From NCBI RefSeq assembly GCF_905404315.1, contig NC_066312.1, positions 16,603,001 through 16,667,000 on the forward strand: a stretch of 64,000 nt of DNA, written 5' to 3'. Of the stretch, positions 32,950 through 44,185 are shown piece by piece. Position 1 is the first letter of the stretch, and every line of letters begins with the position of its first letter. Source of the DNA: Leptidea sinapis. Taxonomy: Eukaryota; Arthropoda; Insecta; Lepidoptera; Pieridae. The notes beneath the pieces were generated by a model. The model made no database searches. It was not told the DNA's origin and worked only from the letters and a program-made list of their open reading frames with translations. Both the position numbers and the translations under genes were made by a program.

Positions 32950-34190
32950 TTATCAGCATTGACTGCTAGTTTATTGATGTTGATTAAGATACGTTTGCCG
33001 TTCTTTGTGAGCACAACGCGTATCAACTTCAATCGATATGTGAAAGAATTTCATAATTCGTAATTGCACAGTCGACGATAGCCTTTCTGTTATCTTCAGT
33101 CAGTCGAACCTCAGTGGTTTTGGTGATCCTTATATCCTTCACGATCTTATTGAGCTTCTGTACCGCAGAACTGGTTATAGCACATTAACTTTGGATTTTC
33201 AGCTCACAGTCCCCGGTATTGGATATAGTAGAACCGAGACAGATGTATGTTACCACCACCTCACAGTTAGCAATGTGTAGAATTTCTATTCTGTTGTTAT
33301 TTACGCGATCTACTATCATCATCTTGGTCTCTGTTGATGGCCAGTCCGAATCAAAGGCTGATTATCTCCAAACGTGTTAGTAGCTCTTCAGTATCCTCCT
33401 TTGATTTGGCAGGTAGTGTAGTATCGTCCGCATATCTGAGATTTCACATCTTCCACCCTCCGACAGATATCCTAGTCTTCCAGAACAATTCGCATTATAT
33501 ACTCGGTGTAAATCTTAAACAGTAATGGTGTAAGGATACACACCCCTCTCGAACGCCAGCTTCGGTTTTGAAACTTGTAGACTTTATTTCGTCCACCCGA
33601 ACAGATGCTGTGCCATCTATGTACAATCTTTTGACGAGTTGTATTCAATGCGTGTGACATACGTGCCAAAGCTTTGTTCATCTAACCATATCAAATGCTT
33701 ACCGAAAATCAACAAAGCAGATGTATAGCGGGGTATTGCTCCCTAGCTTTCTCTATGATTTGACGAATCAGAAGTAGTAGTAGTATTATTATTCGTTAAA
33801 GGTACATGATGCTCTCATGTACCTTTAACGAAACCAGCTTTATTGGGTGCGATTTGATGAAACAAATAGGCCTGAAATCATGTCTTCAAGATGTGGAGTA
33901 GTACCTAAATGGCATTGGATATAAGAGAAATCAGTCTATAGTTATTGCAATATTTCATTGAGCCTTTCTTATGCAGCGGAATGAATAAGAAATTTGACCA
34001 TTCTAATGGCCAGCACCAGCTGTTTCCCAAATTTAACAGCAGATGGTGTGTAAAATATCAACGCCCTCACATAGCCTTAAAAACTTCTATAGGCAACTCA
34101 TCAGCTCCCAGGGCTTAAGACGCAGGACTTGAGCTCGTACTTCATCCTTCAATTTTGATGGTTCCTGTTTTTCAACACAAACTTCGGTGC
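32950..34190 (-). pseudogene. RTE-type LINE reverse transcriptase, degenerate
   Basis: Minus-strand frames, broken by many stops and shifts, spell the RT core in order. First comes a start-of-fingers stretch near 34150-34080 (LKPWELMSCL, from a GKAAGADELP-type motif). Then CILTPLLFKIYTEYIMR near 33500 (GCxLSPxLFNxYxEYIM) and RYADDTTLPAKSKEDTEELL near 33400 (the YADDT catalytic box). Near 33200-33080 is the thumb-like TYICLGSTISNTGDCELKIQ and IVKDIRITKTTEVRL. The copy is old and non-functional; ends are approximate. Similarity to RTE-clade elements is by motif recall. Confidence 0.75.
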
Positions 34191-35324
34191 CGATGTCGTT
34201 CTGTTACAGTGTTGTTATCTGAAAACGAATATTTGATTTACAGCAACTCCATATAACGATGTCATTTATTTCTGTAATTGTTCCACCGACGGAGTTCTCC
34301 ATGGCCCAGGTTTTCGGCTTAAATGTATGAGTTTGATAAAGTATTTTATTAATTAAATTATTTCATTTTGACTAATTATTTATCAAAACAATAATTATTA
34401 TAGTATACTACCCTAAAAGTAGGCATGATAATTTTGTTATACAATATGCGATGTGCCAAACGAAGTCTTCTGAAAGCAATTGTTATATTTTTGGATGTTA
34501 GACTAGAAATGCCTACCCCACAAACTGATGAGCGTAATGGATCTGGTGATCCTAAGGTGAGAGGAATGAAACTGATTGGTGCAATTTTACATAACCACCA
34601 GCACAACATAATTGTAATAAAAATATTGGAATGCTACTCGTTCCAGGGTTACAGGAACACAACGTCTGCGGAATCGCTCTATTTCATTGAGTTTGTGTTT
34701 GGTGTGCTCGAACTTGAACTATTCTAAGACTATCTACTTCATTATTATTCACTGTGGAACCCAATTCTGCCATACCAATACGAATGTTATTAGTATCTGT
34801 CTCTTGCTGGTCGTCAGTGCGGTTTTAACGTGAGATAGCTCGTCGCACATTTTGATTGACTTTGACAACCTTAGTCAGGTCGTCTTCTACTTGTCATTTT
34901 AAGACAACGACACTAAAAAAGTTCTTCACTGGCAATCTAATGATAGATTATTAATAATCGGCTTGAAATTTAGTTATTTTACATTTTTGACAACTAACTG
35001 ACACTTTACTCTTTTTTATTTCTGTAGCAAAACAGGCCAACGAGATCGGACCTCATTTCATCATAGCTAGGAACATTTTTATTTGGAAAACTAAATTGTT
35101 GTTTTTTGTATTTTCTATTACTTATTATTTATGTTTTTCACCCTTTAAACCGTCCCTGAAATTCTACAAATATTTCAAGATCAAAATATACCAAATTGGG
35201 TTAGCTACATATATATATGGAAGCCTACATCCCCCTCCCTAGACAAATTACAGCACAGATTAAGGATAGACTACCATCTCCAGAACGGTATCAGACCAGG
35301 AAATAGTCAGTCCAGTTTATTGCC
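34191..35324. other. Intergenic, nothing recognised
   Basis: The overlapping frames at 34376-34727 on both strands have no recognisable motif. Confidence 0.4.
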
Positions 35325-35755
35325 TAATTATCGGGGACTCAGTGCTCTGTGAACGGCTAGATCACCTGACAATGTGTAGAGACGTCGTAGATCGTCGCTG
35401 CATCTGTCACGGGGAGTAGTCCGAAGAGCTGTTTGACCTGATTCATGCCGCCGAATTCCACCTTCGCCGGACACGCCACAAATTAGAATATAATTCGCAC
35501 CATCTTGAACGGGTGGCTGTACAAGGTATGGCACAACGGCCCTCCACACTGCAGCTTACAAGTATAATTTTTCCATGTAAACCCAAGCTGTGGAATGGGC
35601 TTACTTGTGCACTGTTTCCACGACGATACGACATGGGTACTTTCCGAAAAAAGGCCAGCAACGCTCCTGTGATTCCTCTGGTGTTGCAAGAGAATGTGGG
35701 TGGCGGTGATAAATTAACATCAGGTGACCCCGTACTCTTTCATAGAAAAGCTACG
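35325..35755 (+). mobile_element. LINE-A 3' fragment, old copy
   Basis: Starts GGGGACTCAGTGCTCTGTGA (ORF2 C-terminal region), keeps TTTGACCTGATTCATGCCGC, GACACGCCACAAATTAGAAT and ACGACATGGGTACTTTCCGA, and ends near ATCAGGTGACCCCGTACTCT. Many point changes and small deletions. Confidence 0.82.
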
Positions 35756-36555
35756 TGTCAAGTTTTATTAAAAAATGATGCTTAAAGCCGTCTGCTGGGA
35801 AATTTTGCCGTGCCTTAGCGTGCTTCTTTAATCAAGTCGAATCGACTTTAACCGACCATTCAATACCTAAAAAATGATAAATGCGCCTAAAGAAATTTTA
35901 ACTCACAGTATTTTTATTTACATATAATTTACAAAAAAATAACTTTTCTTTCAAAGTTTGGATATAGTAATACTAAAAGCTTCTATTATGACAAATGAAA
36001 TATACTCTCCTATTATGTTCTCAATAAAATAATTAATACTCTTAACTCTATTTTTAGATAAAATTCAATTTTATGCATTTATTATCATCAGTCACATCAG
36101 TTATCAGTCTTACATCTTTATTTTCATATGTTTAGTTTTACAAATTTAATATGAGAAAATACGAATTAAAAAAAACTCAAAAATTTTATTAATTATCACA
36201 TAATAATTACATTGTAGCTTTTAGCCTCAAGCAAAAAAAAATGCGTCAAATTTTGGAAATTTTCTGATTGCGCTTTAGCAAATCCTCTTTCAGTCATTGT
36301 AAATAATTATTATACATATACACCGAAAATAATATCTAGCAACCATAAAAATAGAGTTTGACGTCACACTACGCTTCAACCAATAGCATTGCGATTCGAA
36401 TTTTATATTCCGCGCGTATTTATTGCATTTTCGTTTGATTAATATTCATAATTCAGCAAATATTTAATAAGAAAAATCTATTTGAGATATAATCAATAAT
36501 AATAAAGGTTAAAAAAATAATATTTGACCTACATATTAGCCACATGCATACACAC
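35756..36555. other. AT-rich, nothing recognised
   Basis: No frame, repeat or structure assigned. Confidence 0.4.
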
Positions 36556-36632
36556 CGTATTGGTCGAGGGTGGCGATGGGCGCTACATGCGTCATGCGAT
36601 CGGGAGCAGCTAGTGGTGGCTGGATGGGGCCC
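36556..36632 (-). CDS. Candidate microexon of an unidentified gene
   Basis: A 77-base GC-rich island in AT-rich sequence, bounded on the minus strand by GTTGACAG| (36634-36633) and AATACG|GTGTG (donor at 36555-36554). Using 1 leading base, the frame reads GPIQPPLAAPDRMTHVAPIA then TLDQY plus one base. The other frames look less protein-like or stop. The polypyrimidine tract is weak. Proline/alanine-rich peptides like this occur in alternatively spliced RNA-binding proteins, but I cannot name the gene, and no partner exon is visible. Confidence 0.35.
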
Positions 36633-36984
36633 CTGTCAACGGGAACACTGCTTCATGTTGTTAATATTAATATTATCTTATATATAATTATCTTTATAAT
36701 CATAATTATGTAATACAATGCATATATTTTGCGAATGCAAGTATTATGCGAACACCTTTATTTATTTACAGTGTGTTGATCGATGCATTTGCTGTATTCA
36801 ATAACTCTTGGTGTTTATTTATTAATTTGTTAAGCGAATAATCTGTAAATGTTGGCTTTAAAGAGTAACAATGAGTTTCTTGTCACTATTTTATATATTT
36901 ATTAAATATAACTAAATTTTACACACCACTTAAAATCTATATTTTATTAGTAACCTTAACTTAACTTTACCTATTTTTACAATA

Positions 36985-37195
36985 CTTTGACTACATAACA
37001 TTAAAACTATCATTACGTGGAAGCGTACCATGAATACTGGCAGCATTTCCGTGTTGGACAACTAGGCTGATCCGTTGACCGAAAAAGCTAGTACTTTGAC
37101 GCGAAGATAGTACTTTGTACACTCCGCGCCTCTGGGCCCCACGGGCCAAATGTCTCGACACCAAACGGCACAAATTTAAAAACTATAATGTACAT
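36985..37195 (-). pseudogene. Retroelement ORF C-terminal remnant
   Basis: One frame gives VPFGVETFGPWGPEAR and, after a shift, FFGQRISLVVQHGNAASIHG followed by TLP. The pattern PFGVETLGPWG...QRLSLAIQRGNAASVLGT is, to my knowledge, frequent at the C-terminus of insect retroelement polyproteins. The element type is not certain. Confidence 0.5.
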
Positions 37196-37474
37196 CCAAT
37201 TAGGCAAACACAGTTTTAAAGTATAACCTTAGTTTGTAAACAGAAGAAGAAAAGAATATGTAACGTCATTAATGCTCCTTCCCACTAAAGCTTAACTTTT
37301 CCAGAAGTGACCCCCACTTAAAAGGTAAAATGATATAAACCATTTGACATTCATAAGTGTTATTTCTTTGACCTAAATGACTATAGTGAATTGAATAAAC
37401 AAAGAGGTAATGGCAGTTAATAATGTTGTAAATGTTGACGTGGTTTAATCAAGTAGAGACGATGGGATGGATTA

Positions 37475-37690
37475 CCAGGGGGAGGCTCCTTTGCACGGGA
37501 TGCTGGTTAGATTTTCGGTACCACAACGACGCCTTTTTCTGCCGTGAAGCAGTAATATGTAAGCATAATTGCGTTTCGGTCTGAAGGGCGCCGTACCTAG
37601 TGAAATTACTGGGCTAATAAGACTTGAAGTGCCGCTCTTACTATCTGCTGAACGTCTTGCACGTCTCGTCCCTTATTTTCATAAAAAATT
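37475..37690 (+). mobile_element. SINE-B copy, internally deleted
   Basis: GGGGGAGGCTCCTTTGCACG, GCCGTGAAGCAGTAATATGT, GTTTCGGTCTGAAGGGCGCC, GTGAAATTACTGGGCTAATA and the tail GCACGTCTCGTCCCTTATTT, then an A-run. About 100 bases of the middle section present in the 49262 copy are missing. Confidence 0.8.
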
Positions 37691-37756
37691 ACGTGTGGCA
37701 CTCGGGGACTGCCGCGGTAAAGCTATTGCATACCATTTTTATCAACTTATGCAATT

Positions 37757-37921
37757 ATAGCTGACCCGGCAAACGTTGTTTTGCCATATAAAGTATAATT
37801 CACTATTCATTCACTATATTATTGTAGAGTTTCATCAAAATCCAATCAGTAGTTTTTGCGTTAAAGAAGTTCAAACATACATCCAGACATACAAACTTTC
37901 ACATTTATAATATTAATAGGA
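37757..37921 (-). mobile_element. Helitron-like short element
   Basis: 5' end A|TCCTATTAATATTATAAATG, 3' end AACGTTTGCCGGGTCAGCTA with the terminal CTAG mutated to CTAT. 165 bp. Confidence 0.7.
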
Positions 37922-38241
37922 TAATTATTTATTTATTTTATTTATGTAGTATTTTTTTTCCGTTTTTTTTTCTTTGATATTAATTCAAGTTACACTTTTG
38001 AGCGTCGTGACCGATAAGAAAACATTTTTTTTTCTTTTATTAAATGAATGAGAAGTATTGTTCAAAATATTTTTATTATCTTACAATACATGTAGGTTAT
38101 TCAGGAATATTTATCATTGAAACTTTAGGTTTATGGTAACTGAAATAAGAAACATGAGTTTCAGACTTTATATATAGACTATATATCTTCTAAATATTTG
38201 GAAAATACCGCGTCAATGGTGGTCCCATATTTTATTGTGGA

Positions 38242-38445
38242 TTATTGTGGAACATTATTCATTTTCAAATTCAATATTTTCGAAAGAAAAGTTGTCAACC
38301 CCTTTGATTTTTTATCAGCGAAGTTAATGTTGAAATCGCCAGCCAAACTAAGTGGAAATTTATTACCATTTGTACCAAGTATTTTCGACCATTCTTCTGT
38401 GTACTCCAGTAAAGTGCGATGAATAAAATGCTCTACCTCGTCCAA
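38242..38445 (-). pseudogene. Endonuclease-domain remnant of a retroelement or Helitron
   Basis: The minus frame contains EEWSKILGTNGNKFPLSLAG, DFNINFADKKSKGLTTFLS and KILNLKMNNVP. GDFNxNF is the APE-type endonuclease signature. Similar short endonuclease modules occur in non-LTR retroelements and beside helicases in some insect Helitrons. Only this part of the domain survives. Confidence 0.6.
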
Positions 38446-38509
38446 ATTTGGATTCGGAGAAATATAAATAATTATAAAAATTAAAAAAAACGTGATAAAA
38501 AATATAAAG

Positions 38510-38620
38510 AAATTAAAAAAATCAGAACGTACCCCAGGCTCGAACCTGGGACCTCTTGAACAAAAAGCATACGTGATAACCGCTGTTCCACGGCAACTGT
38601 AATGATCATGGCGAAATATC
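38510..38620 (-). mobile_element. tRNA-derived SINE (second type)
   Basis: Minus strand: GTTGCCGTGGAACAGCGGTTA (A-box region) and, 47 bases on, the perfect B box GGTTCGAGCCT, then an A/T-rich tail with T runs. The sequence differs from the SINE at 9895. Confidence 0.65.
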
Positions 38621-38728
38621 TATATACATGTAGTAAGTGGGGTGTTAGGTTATGTTCGTTACGGAATTTCTGGATTCGGTCTCCACGCTCAAGGCCCGCG
38701 ATAGAAGCTATGCAATAGCTTAAAAACA

Positions 38729-39023
38729 ATGGATGTAGCAAGATTGACTGCAAACGTTTATAGAGCTATGGATGGAACTGTTGGAAAAGTTACACGAAGA
38801 CGTACAATCAACGATCTGATCGCAAAATGTTTTAAAAAGGGTGGCCCCCGTTGAAGGGGCCACACCTGTACTCGACTGGCGGTCGAGCACTAAAAATCAG
38901 ACCCTATATAAAGAATTGATCTTTGTGGAGGATGTCAGACAAGTATGTCACTACCGAGGGCAAAATGTCCAAAATCTCTGCCTACCCTCCGTGGTCATTG
39001 GCGTGATTGTATATGTATGTTAA
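38729..39023 (+). pseudogene. Unrecognised open frame with one frameshift
   Basis: ATG at 38729 opens MDVARLTANVYRAMDGTVGK, VTRRRTINDLIAKCFKKGG and then a stop. Shifting one base in the CCCCC run near 38845-38849 continues VEGATPVLDWRSSTKNQTLY, KELIFVEDVRQVCHYRGQNV and QNLCLPSVVIGVIVYVC to a stop at 39023. Together about 98 residues of protein-like composition. The shift coincides with a perfect 8-bp hairpin stem (38841-38848/38856-38863). I do not recognise the family; it may be a decayed element or a host exon. Confidence 0.4.
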
Positions 39024-39924
39024 AAGTGTTTATGATGCAAAGGTTTCTATAAAATAAATCAATTTCTTAACGATTTCAGAAAATGACGCGATTGTTCTCT
39101 AGATGTTTTGGATTAAATGAAATATAAATTTATATATTAGTCATTTTCGTATCAAAATTAAAAAAAAAGCAACATATCAGGCCTGAAATATTACATTACC
39201 GAACAGTGATTTTGCCTAAATTAATGATGATTTGATTTAATTAACGTTATGCAATTCGAGTTCTACGAACTCAATAATTGTATAAATTCAGCGAAGTTCT
39301 ATAAACTCAGCGTCCGAAGCAAATTGTAGTTTGAAATACGAGTAAATAAGCACTGCAAAGCTTTTGCTGTACAATTAATTAAATTTCCCGGAATATTTCA
39401 AGCATAAATCTCGTTTCACTATAAAATGAATTTCATGGAAACGTATCTGCAGTGTTGCCTAGCAACAACCTAGATTTAAGCTCTATCGATCGGCGGAAGT
39501 TCAACGCAGAGTTCAGCCGGGCTAGATCCAGGGCTCTGCGAATTTATTGAATATAGGTACGTTCTACCTAGACCGAGCTATATTACAAGTTGCATCGGTG
39601 CACAACCATACGCATGCGTTGTTGTAACGATTTACAGCGAATGACGTCCAGGCCCCACCTTTACAGATACCTAGAGCTAGAACAAAGGCATGCCACGGAA
39701 AGCCTAGATAGCCAACTAATTTTAGGACACGGCACGCAACGCTTACTATTGTATTACTTACTACAATAAAATACTTATATTCATGCATAAGCTCTATTAA
39801 CAGCAAATTAATACATTTTAGTAGTAATCACAACAAATCAGCATCTGGGTCATCTGATGTTGAGACATCTCCAGTTCCCATGCTTTTTTAAGTTAAGAAC
39901 TGCCAAGATGGACAAGATTTCATC
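39024..39924. other. Intergenic, nothing recognised
   Basis: A locally GC-richer stretch at 39480-39740 has no frame that looks coding. Confidence 0.4.
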
Positions 39925-40095
39925 TGATGGTAATTAATATGTTTTGCCCAACAAATTGCAATCAGGATCCTTAAGGACCTTCTTACTATTCTGAAGAGCA
40001 CTGCATTATGAGATTAAAAGTCTCTTAAAACGGATTTTCACTAGCTACAGCGCTCTTAAAACTAAAATTCATAAAGCTTTGTTCAGTACAGCTTT
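39925..40095 (-). mobile_element. SINE-B copy, highly degenerate
   Basis: The minus strand resembles SINE-B throughout: AGCGCTGTAGCTAGTGAAA, AGTGCTCTTCAGAATAGTAA and ACCATCAGATGAAATCTTGT. Confidence 0.55.
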
Positions 40096-40595
40096 GCAGC
40101 AGAGAAAGGGCCTTTTTGGTATCAAAATGGTTTCAATTTTTACTCAATATGAGATTAAAAGTAGACAGGTAAATCCGAGTGTAATGACGTGATGATAGTT
40201 AAGTTCACGTGTTTGTCTATCGATCTAAGGATTGCGTGTTCAATTACTGTTGGGAACATAACGTGAATTCTTGCACGTCTGGTCCTTTCGGTATATTCGA
40301 GGTAATTGAAACGTTTGATTAGTAAATTCCAACTATAAAGAAACCATCGTTCAAGAATGTGTCATAAACTACGAATTCGTATAACTGTTAAAACTACACG
40401 ATAATGTGTAATTTATATTTATACAATTGAAAAAAAAATCCGTCAAATACTTACAGATTGTACTTCAACGTGGACAAAGGCTTGATTTTTTATAAAGATA
40501 TTGTATGAAATTCAAGTTTTTTCGTACTGTTAAATTAAACCTCTTTGGAATGTAGGTTCAGAGTGAACTTTGATTTGAGAATGAACCTCGAGGAA

Positions 40596-40825
40596 GCCAC
40601 GAAGTGAGGCTTACCCATTGAAAAAAGGGCGAATTCGGACGTGCGATGGTAGGTGGGCTCTATACCATAATCGCACGCGTACATCGCACTGGCTGACTCC
40701 AGGAGAAATGGTTCAACAATGCCACAAAGTGAGCCTTACCCATTGAAAAAAGGGCAAATTCGGACGCGCGATAATAAGTGGGCTCTCTATACCAATGCCC
40801 TAAAGTGAGGCTTACCCATTTAAAA
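40596..40825. repeat. Tandem repeat, about 125-bp unit, nearly two copies plus part
   Basis: AAGTGAGGCTTACCCATTGA occurs at 40603, as AAGTGAGCCTTACCCATTGA at 40728 (125 bp on), and its start again at 40804 (76 bp on). GGGCGAATTCGGACGTGCGA is shared with GGGCAAATTCGGACGCGCGA. Confidence 0.8.
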
Positions 40826-40919
40826 ATGATAGTGTGACATTGATGAATACTTATGGTGTGAGTTGATCTGGTTAAGCAATGGCAGCAGTTGTCAATTGTA
40901 CTTCTTTCAACAACGATGG

Positions 40920-41090
40920 CGAAAAACGAGGAAGACTGCCATGACTCGAAAACCGATAATTTTTACTCCATGATAATGCCTGACTTATATACAATCCACC
41001 ATATTCGCCAGACCTAGCCCCAACCCAATTATTTTTAAATGACAAAATATTTCTTCTGATGAAGCAATACAAATTTAAAGATAGTCTAGG
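40920..41090 (+). pseudogene. mariner transposase fragment
   Basis: The frame gives FLLHDNA (second catalytic block, usually LHDNARPH), a stop, then YNPPYSPDLAPTQLFLNDKI and LLMKQYKF, matching the third block YSPDLAPxD with Asp replaced by Gln. Residues between the two blocks are deleted. Confidence 0.65.
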
Positions 41091-41365
41091 TCCCCAGAGA
41101 TAAAGAGCAAAGGCATAAATGACACTCCGGTGAGATGGCACAACTGTATAGTTATGTATAACAACATGTTACAAAACTGCCATATGCGAAACATTGTAAC
41201 GCTGTATAACATACCCCAAAATATAAAAAATATTATTAAATTTTCAATGATGTGCAAACCCTATTTTAGTTAAGCTAAAGAGTAAACTACGCAGAATGTA
41301 CCTACATTTCTACCTGATTCGCGGAAGGACATAAATTTTTAAAAACCCTTACCTAATGAAACAAC

Positions 41366-41694
41366 CTAAACGAACACTAGGTTTTTCATAACAAATTTAC
41401 AAAAACGGCTCAAAGTGTGCTTGCTCCACCTTGCTGAATCGCTCGTCGGGATATGGCTTGTGTGGCATTTCGCACCATCGTCGGTGTTATTGATGCGAAA
41501 ACCGATACTATACGCTGTTCCATCTCGGCAGCCGTGGTGCAATCGGAGAAATATACTCTGTCCTTCACATAATCCCACAAAAAGAAGTCCAAGGGTGTGA
41601 GGTTCGGAGAACGAGCAGACCATAAGTCCTCGCGGCCGATCCATCCTCGCGGAAAGCGAACTATAAGATGTTCTCGTACGTTACGAGCAAACAT
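41366..41694 (-). pseudogene. mariner transposase C-terminal fragment
   Basis: NVREHLIVRFPRGWIGREDL, WSARSPNLTPLDFFLWDYVK, then DRVYFSDCTTAAEMEQRIVS and RNATQAISRR. The third catalytic block and tail of a mariner-type transposase are present; the rest is absent. A different subgroup from the element at 7026. Confidence 0.8.
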
Positions 41695-42054
41695 GGTGAA
41701 ACATGGTGTTTGTTGTGTGTTCTTTGGTTCTCAAAGTTATCCCAAAAGTATGTGAGTATTAAACATTTATGAATGAAAAATATAAAAACTATTAAAGAAA
41801 AGACAATTATTAGGCAAAATAGGTACGTAGGCCTTTCTGTTTTATGATCTGGTTCTGTGACATGACAGCTTACTAGGGTTGACAAAGTTTTTGTCTTTGA
41901 TAATTAATTATATTTCGTAGGGGATATTTTGCAACACGTTGTATATACATAATGTAATCGTTAAGTGTGACCTGGTGATTATTTCGTAACTATTCAGATA
42001 TGTAAAATAAATAGATAACACTTTAAACTGTTATCGAAAGTACGTTACTTAATC

Positions 42055-42355
42055 TTATTTTATGACAATAAGAGACAAGCAAGACGTTCAGCTGATGGTA
42101 ATTGATACGCCATGCCCTTTACAATGCAGTGCCGCTCAGGATTCTTGAAAAACCCAAAAATTCTGAGCGGCACTACAACTGCGGTCGTCACCTTGAAACA
42201 TAAGATGTTAAGTCTTATTTGCCCAGTAATTTCACTAGCTACTGCACTCTTCAAACCGAAACACAGTAATGCTTACACATGACATCACGGCAGAAATAAG
42301 CGCCTTTGTGCTACCCATTATCTAGCCGGCCTCCTGTTCTAAGGAGCCTCCCACT
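42055..42355 (-). mobile_element. SINE-B copy, nearly full length
   Basis: On the minus strand: GGGAGGCTCCTTAGAACAGG, GCTTATTTCTGCCGTGATGT, GTTTCGGTTTGAAGAGTGCA, GTAGTGCCGCTCAGAATTTT, CCATCAGCTGAACGTCTTGC and TTGTCTCTTATTGTCATAAA. Confidence 0.85.
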
Positions 42356-42514
42356 GTTAAATCAAAATAAAAATCAGTAAAAAGATATCGATACCTTTTT
42401 TTAAATCCAACGAGACGTACCTATCCACTACTACAAATTTTGATATAAAACACTCCCTATACATTTAGTATTTTTTTAGTATGAGTTTATTATTAGAGTA
42501 CAATCTCCAAGGGA

Positions 42515-44185
42515 GAACACCTAATGCAATGCATCGGGGAATGCCGAAGGAAGAAATGGCAAGACCTGGTTGAGTCACTAGACATGACCCACAATAGCAA
42601 AAAGGCCTGGTCAACTCTGATATCGATCCCGGATCGTTGCGTTACTTAAGCCTGGTAAACCTGCTGACGATCCTAAAAATTTCCGACCAATTTCCCTTCT
42701 TTGCCACCTGTACAAGCTGTTTGAAAGAATCCTTCTTGGCCGACTTACACCACACATCGATGAGAAGCTTATCCCCGAACAATCAGGTTTTTGCCCAGGC
42801 AAGTCCTGCTCGTCGCAAATTCTCAACCTGACCCAACATATTGAGGATGGTTTCGAGAGGGGGAAAATTACCGGTGTCGCTTTTGTGGACCTTTCGACTG
42901 CTTACGATACAGTTAACATCTGCGCAATGATCAAAAAGCTTTACGAAATCACGGCTGATTACACCTTTTGCCAGATTGTGAGGCAGCTACTGAGCAACTG
43001 CCAATTCCAGGTTGTCCTTTAAAATCAGAAGAGTCGGTGGAGGAAACAGCGCAATGGACTGCCACAGGGTAGCGTCCTGGCACCAAGTCTGTTCAATATC
43101 TACACAAACGACCAGCCTAGGGCACGGGACACAAAAAGCTTCATTTACGCAGATGACCTAGCACTAGCAGCTCAAGCGGACAGCTTCACGAGTGTAGAGG
43201 AAGGAATAACTACATCTCTGAACGAGCTCGGCGACTACTATACGGCAAATGGATTGAAACCAAACCCAAATAAAACTCAAGTCTGCGTATACCACCTACG
43301 TAATAAAGACGCAAACAGGGAACTTAACATAACAAGGCAAAACACAAAATTATCCCATAATAGATTCCCCAAATACTTGGGCGTAACCCTTGACCGAAAC
43401 CTGACGATGAAACAGCACTGCATGAATACTCAGCAGAAAGTCTGCACACGCAACAACATACTGAGAAAGCTGACTACGACTTCCTGGGGAGCTAAACCAA
43501 CCGTCTTGCGCACTACAGCCATTGCACTCTGCTACTCCGCAGCCGAATATGCCTCCCCTGCATGGGAACAGTCGGCACATATAAAGCTGATCGACGTAGC
43601 ACTGAATGAGTCCTGTCGTTTAATAACCGGTTGTCTGAAGCCAACACCTATCGAAAAACTGTACCAGCTGGCAGGAATAGCCCCCCTTGAGGTGCGAAGA
43701 GCAGTCTCCAGCTCGGTAGAAAGAACAAAACAGACACAGGACAGACGGCATCCACTATTCAATCATATACCAGCTCGCCGTAGGCTACGCTCCAGGATTA
43801 GCTTCTTACACTTAGTGCAGCCTCTCAACCAGACCGCTGAAACTACTCGTCTTGCCATGTGGAGGTCACGGCTAAGCACCTCAAACCCGAACATCAGCGT
43901 GAAAGAGAAACTAGCCGAAGGATACAACCTCAGTTGGCCTATCTAGAAGTCGCTAAACCGTCTCAGAGCAGGAGTGGGAAAATCTAGGGCAAACTTAGCG
44001 AGGTGGGGTTTCATCTCTGGACATGATACGGAGTGCATCTGCGGTCATCCGAGACAGACCGTTGCGCACATGACTGGGTGCCCTGCGTGCCCGACAACAT
44101 GCACGAACGAGGAGCTACACGAGGCTACCGACCGAGCTATCACGGTTACGGCTTTTTGGGCTGCCCGTATTTGAGGTGACCGTCG
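42515..44185 (+). pseudogene. Jockey-superfamily LINE ORF2, C-terminal two thirds, inactivated
   Basis: Frames joined across shifts give WQDLVESLDMTHNSKKAWST, then RT motifs KNFRPISLLCHLYKLFERIL, PEQSGFCPGKSCSSQILNLT, AFVDLSTAYDTV, GLPQGSVLAPSLFNIYTNDQ and FIYADDLALAAQADSF (catalytic YADD intact). A long clean frame (43254-43946) follows with KYLGVTLDRNLTMKQHCMNT and ITGCLKPTPIEKLYQLAGIA. After one in-frame stop the zinc-knuckle-like tail reads ARWGFISGHDTECICGHPRQ. In-frame TAA near 43020, the stop near 43946 and several shifts make it inactive. It is a different lineage from LINE-A; the exact clade is not determined. Confidence 0.85.

Noticed and set aside
34425..34727. A 100-codon host exon
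   Set aside because: No splice sites in the correct phase and no recognisable domain; it follows a degraded RTE element and may be chance.
38515..38595. A tRNA gene on the minus strand
   Set aside because: Only the promoter boxes and T arm match; the rest does not fold and the sequence ends in an A/T-rich tail.
39564..39806. An 80-codon minus-strand gene
   Set aside because: No motif, no splice signals and no similarity to known families that I can recall.
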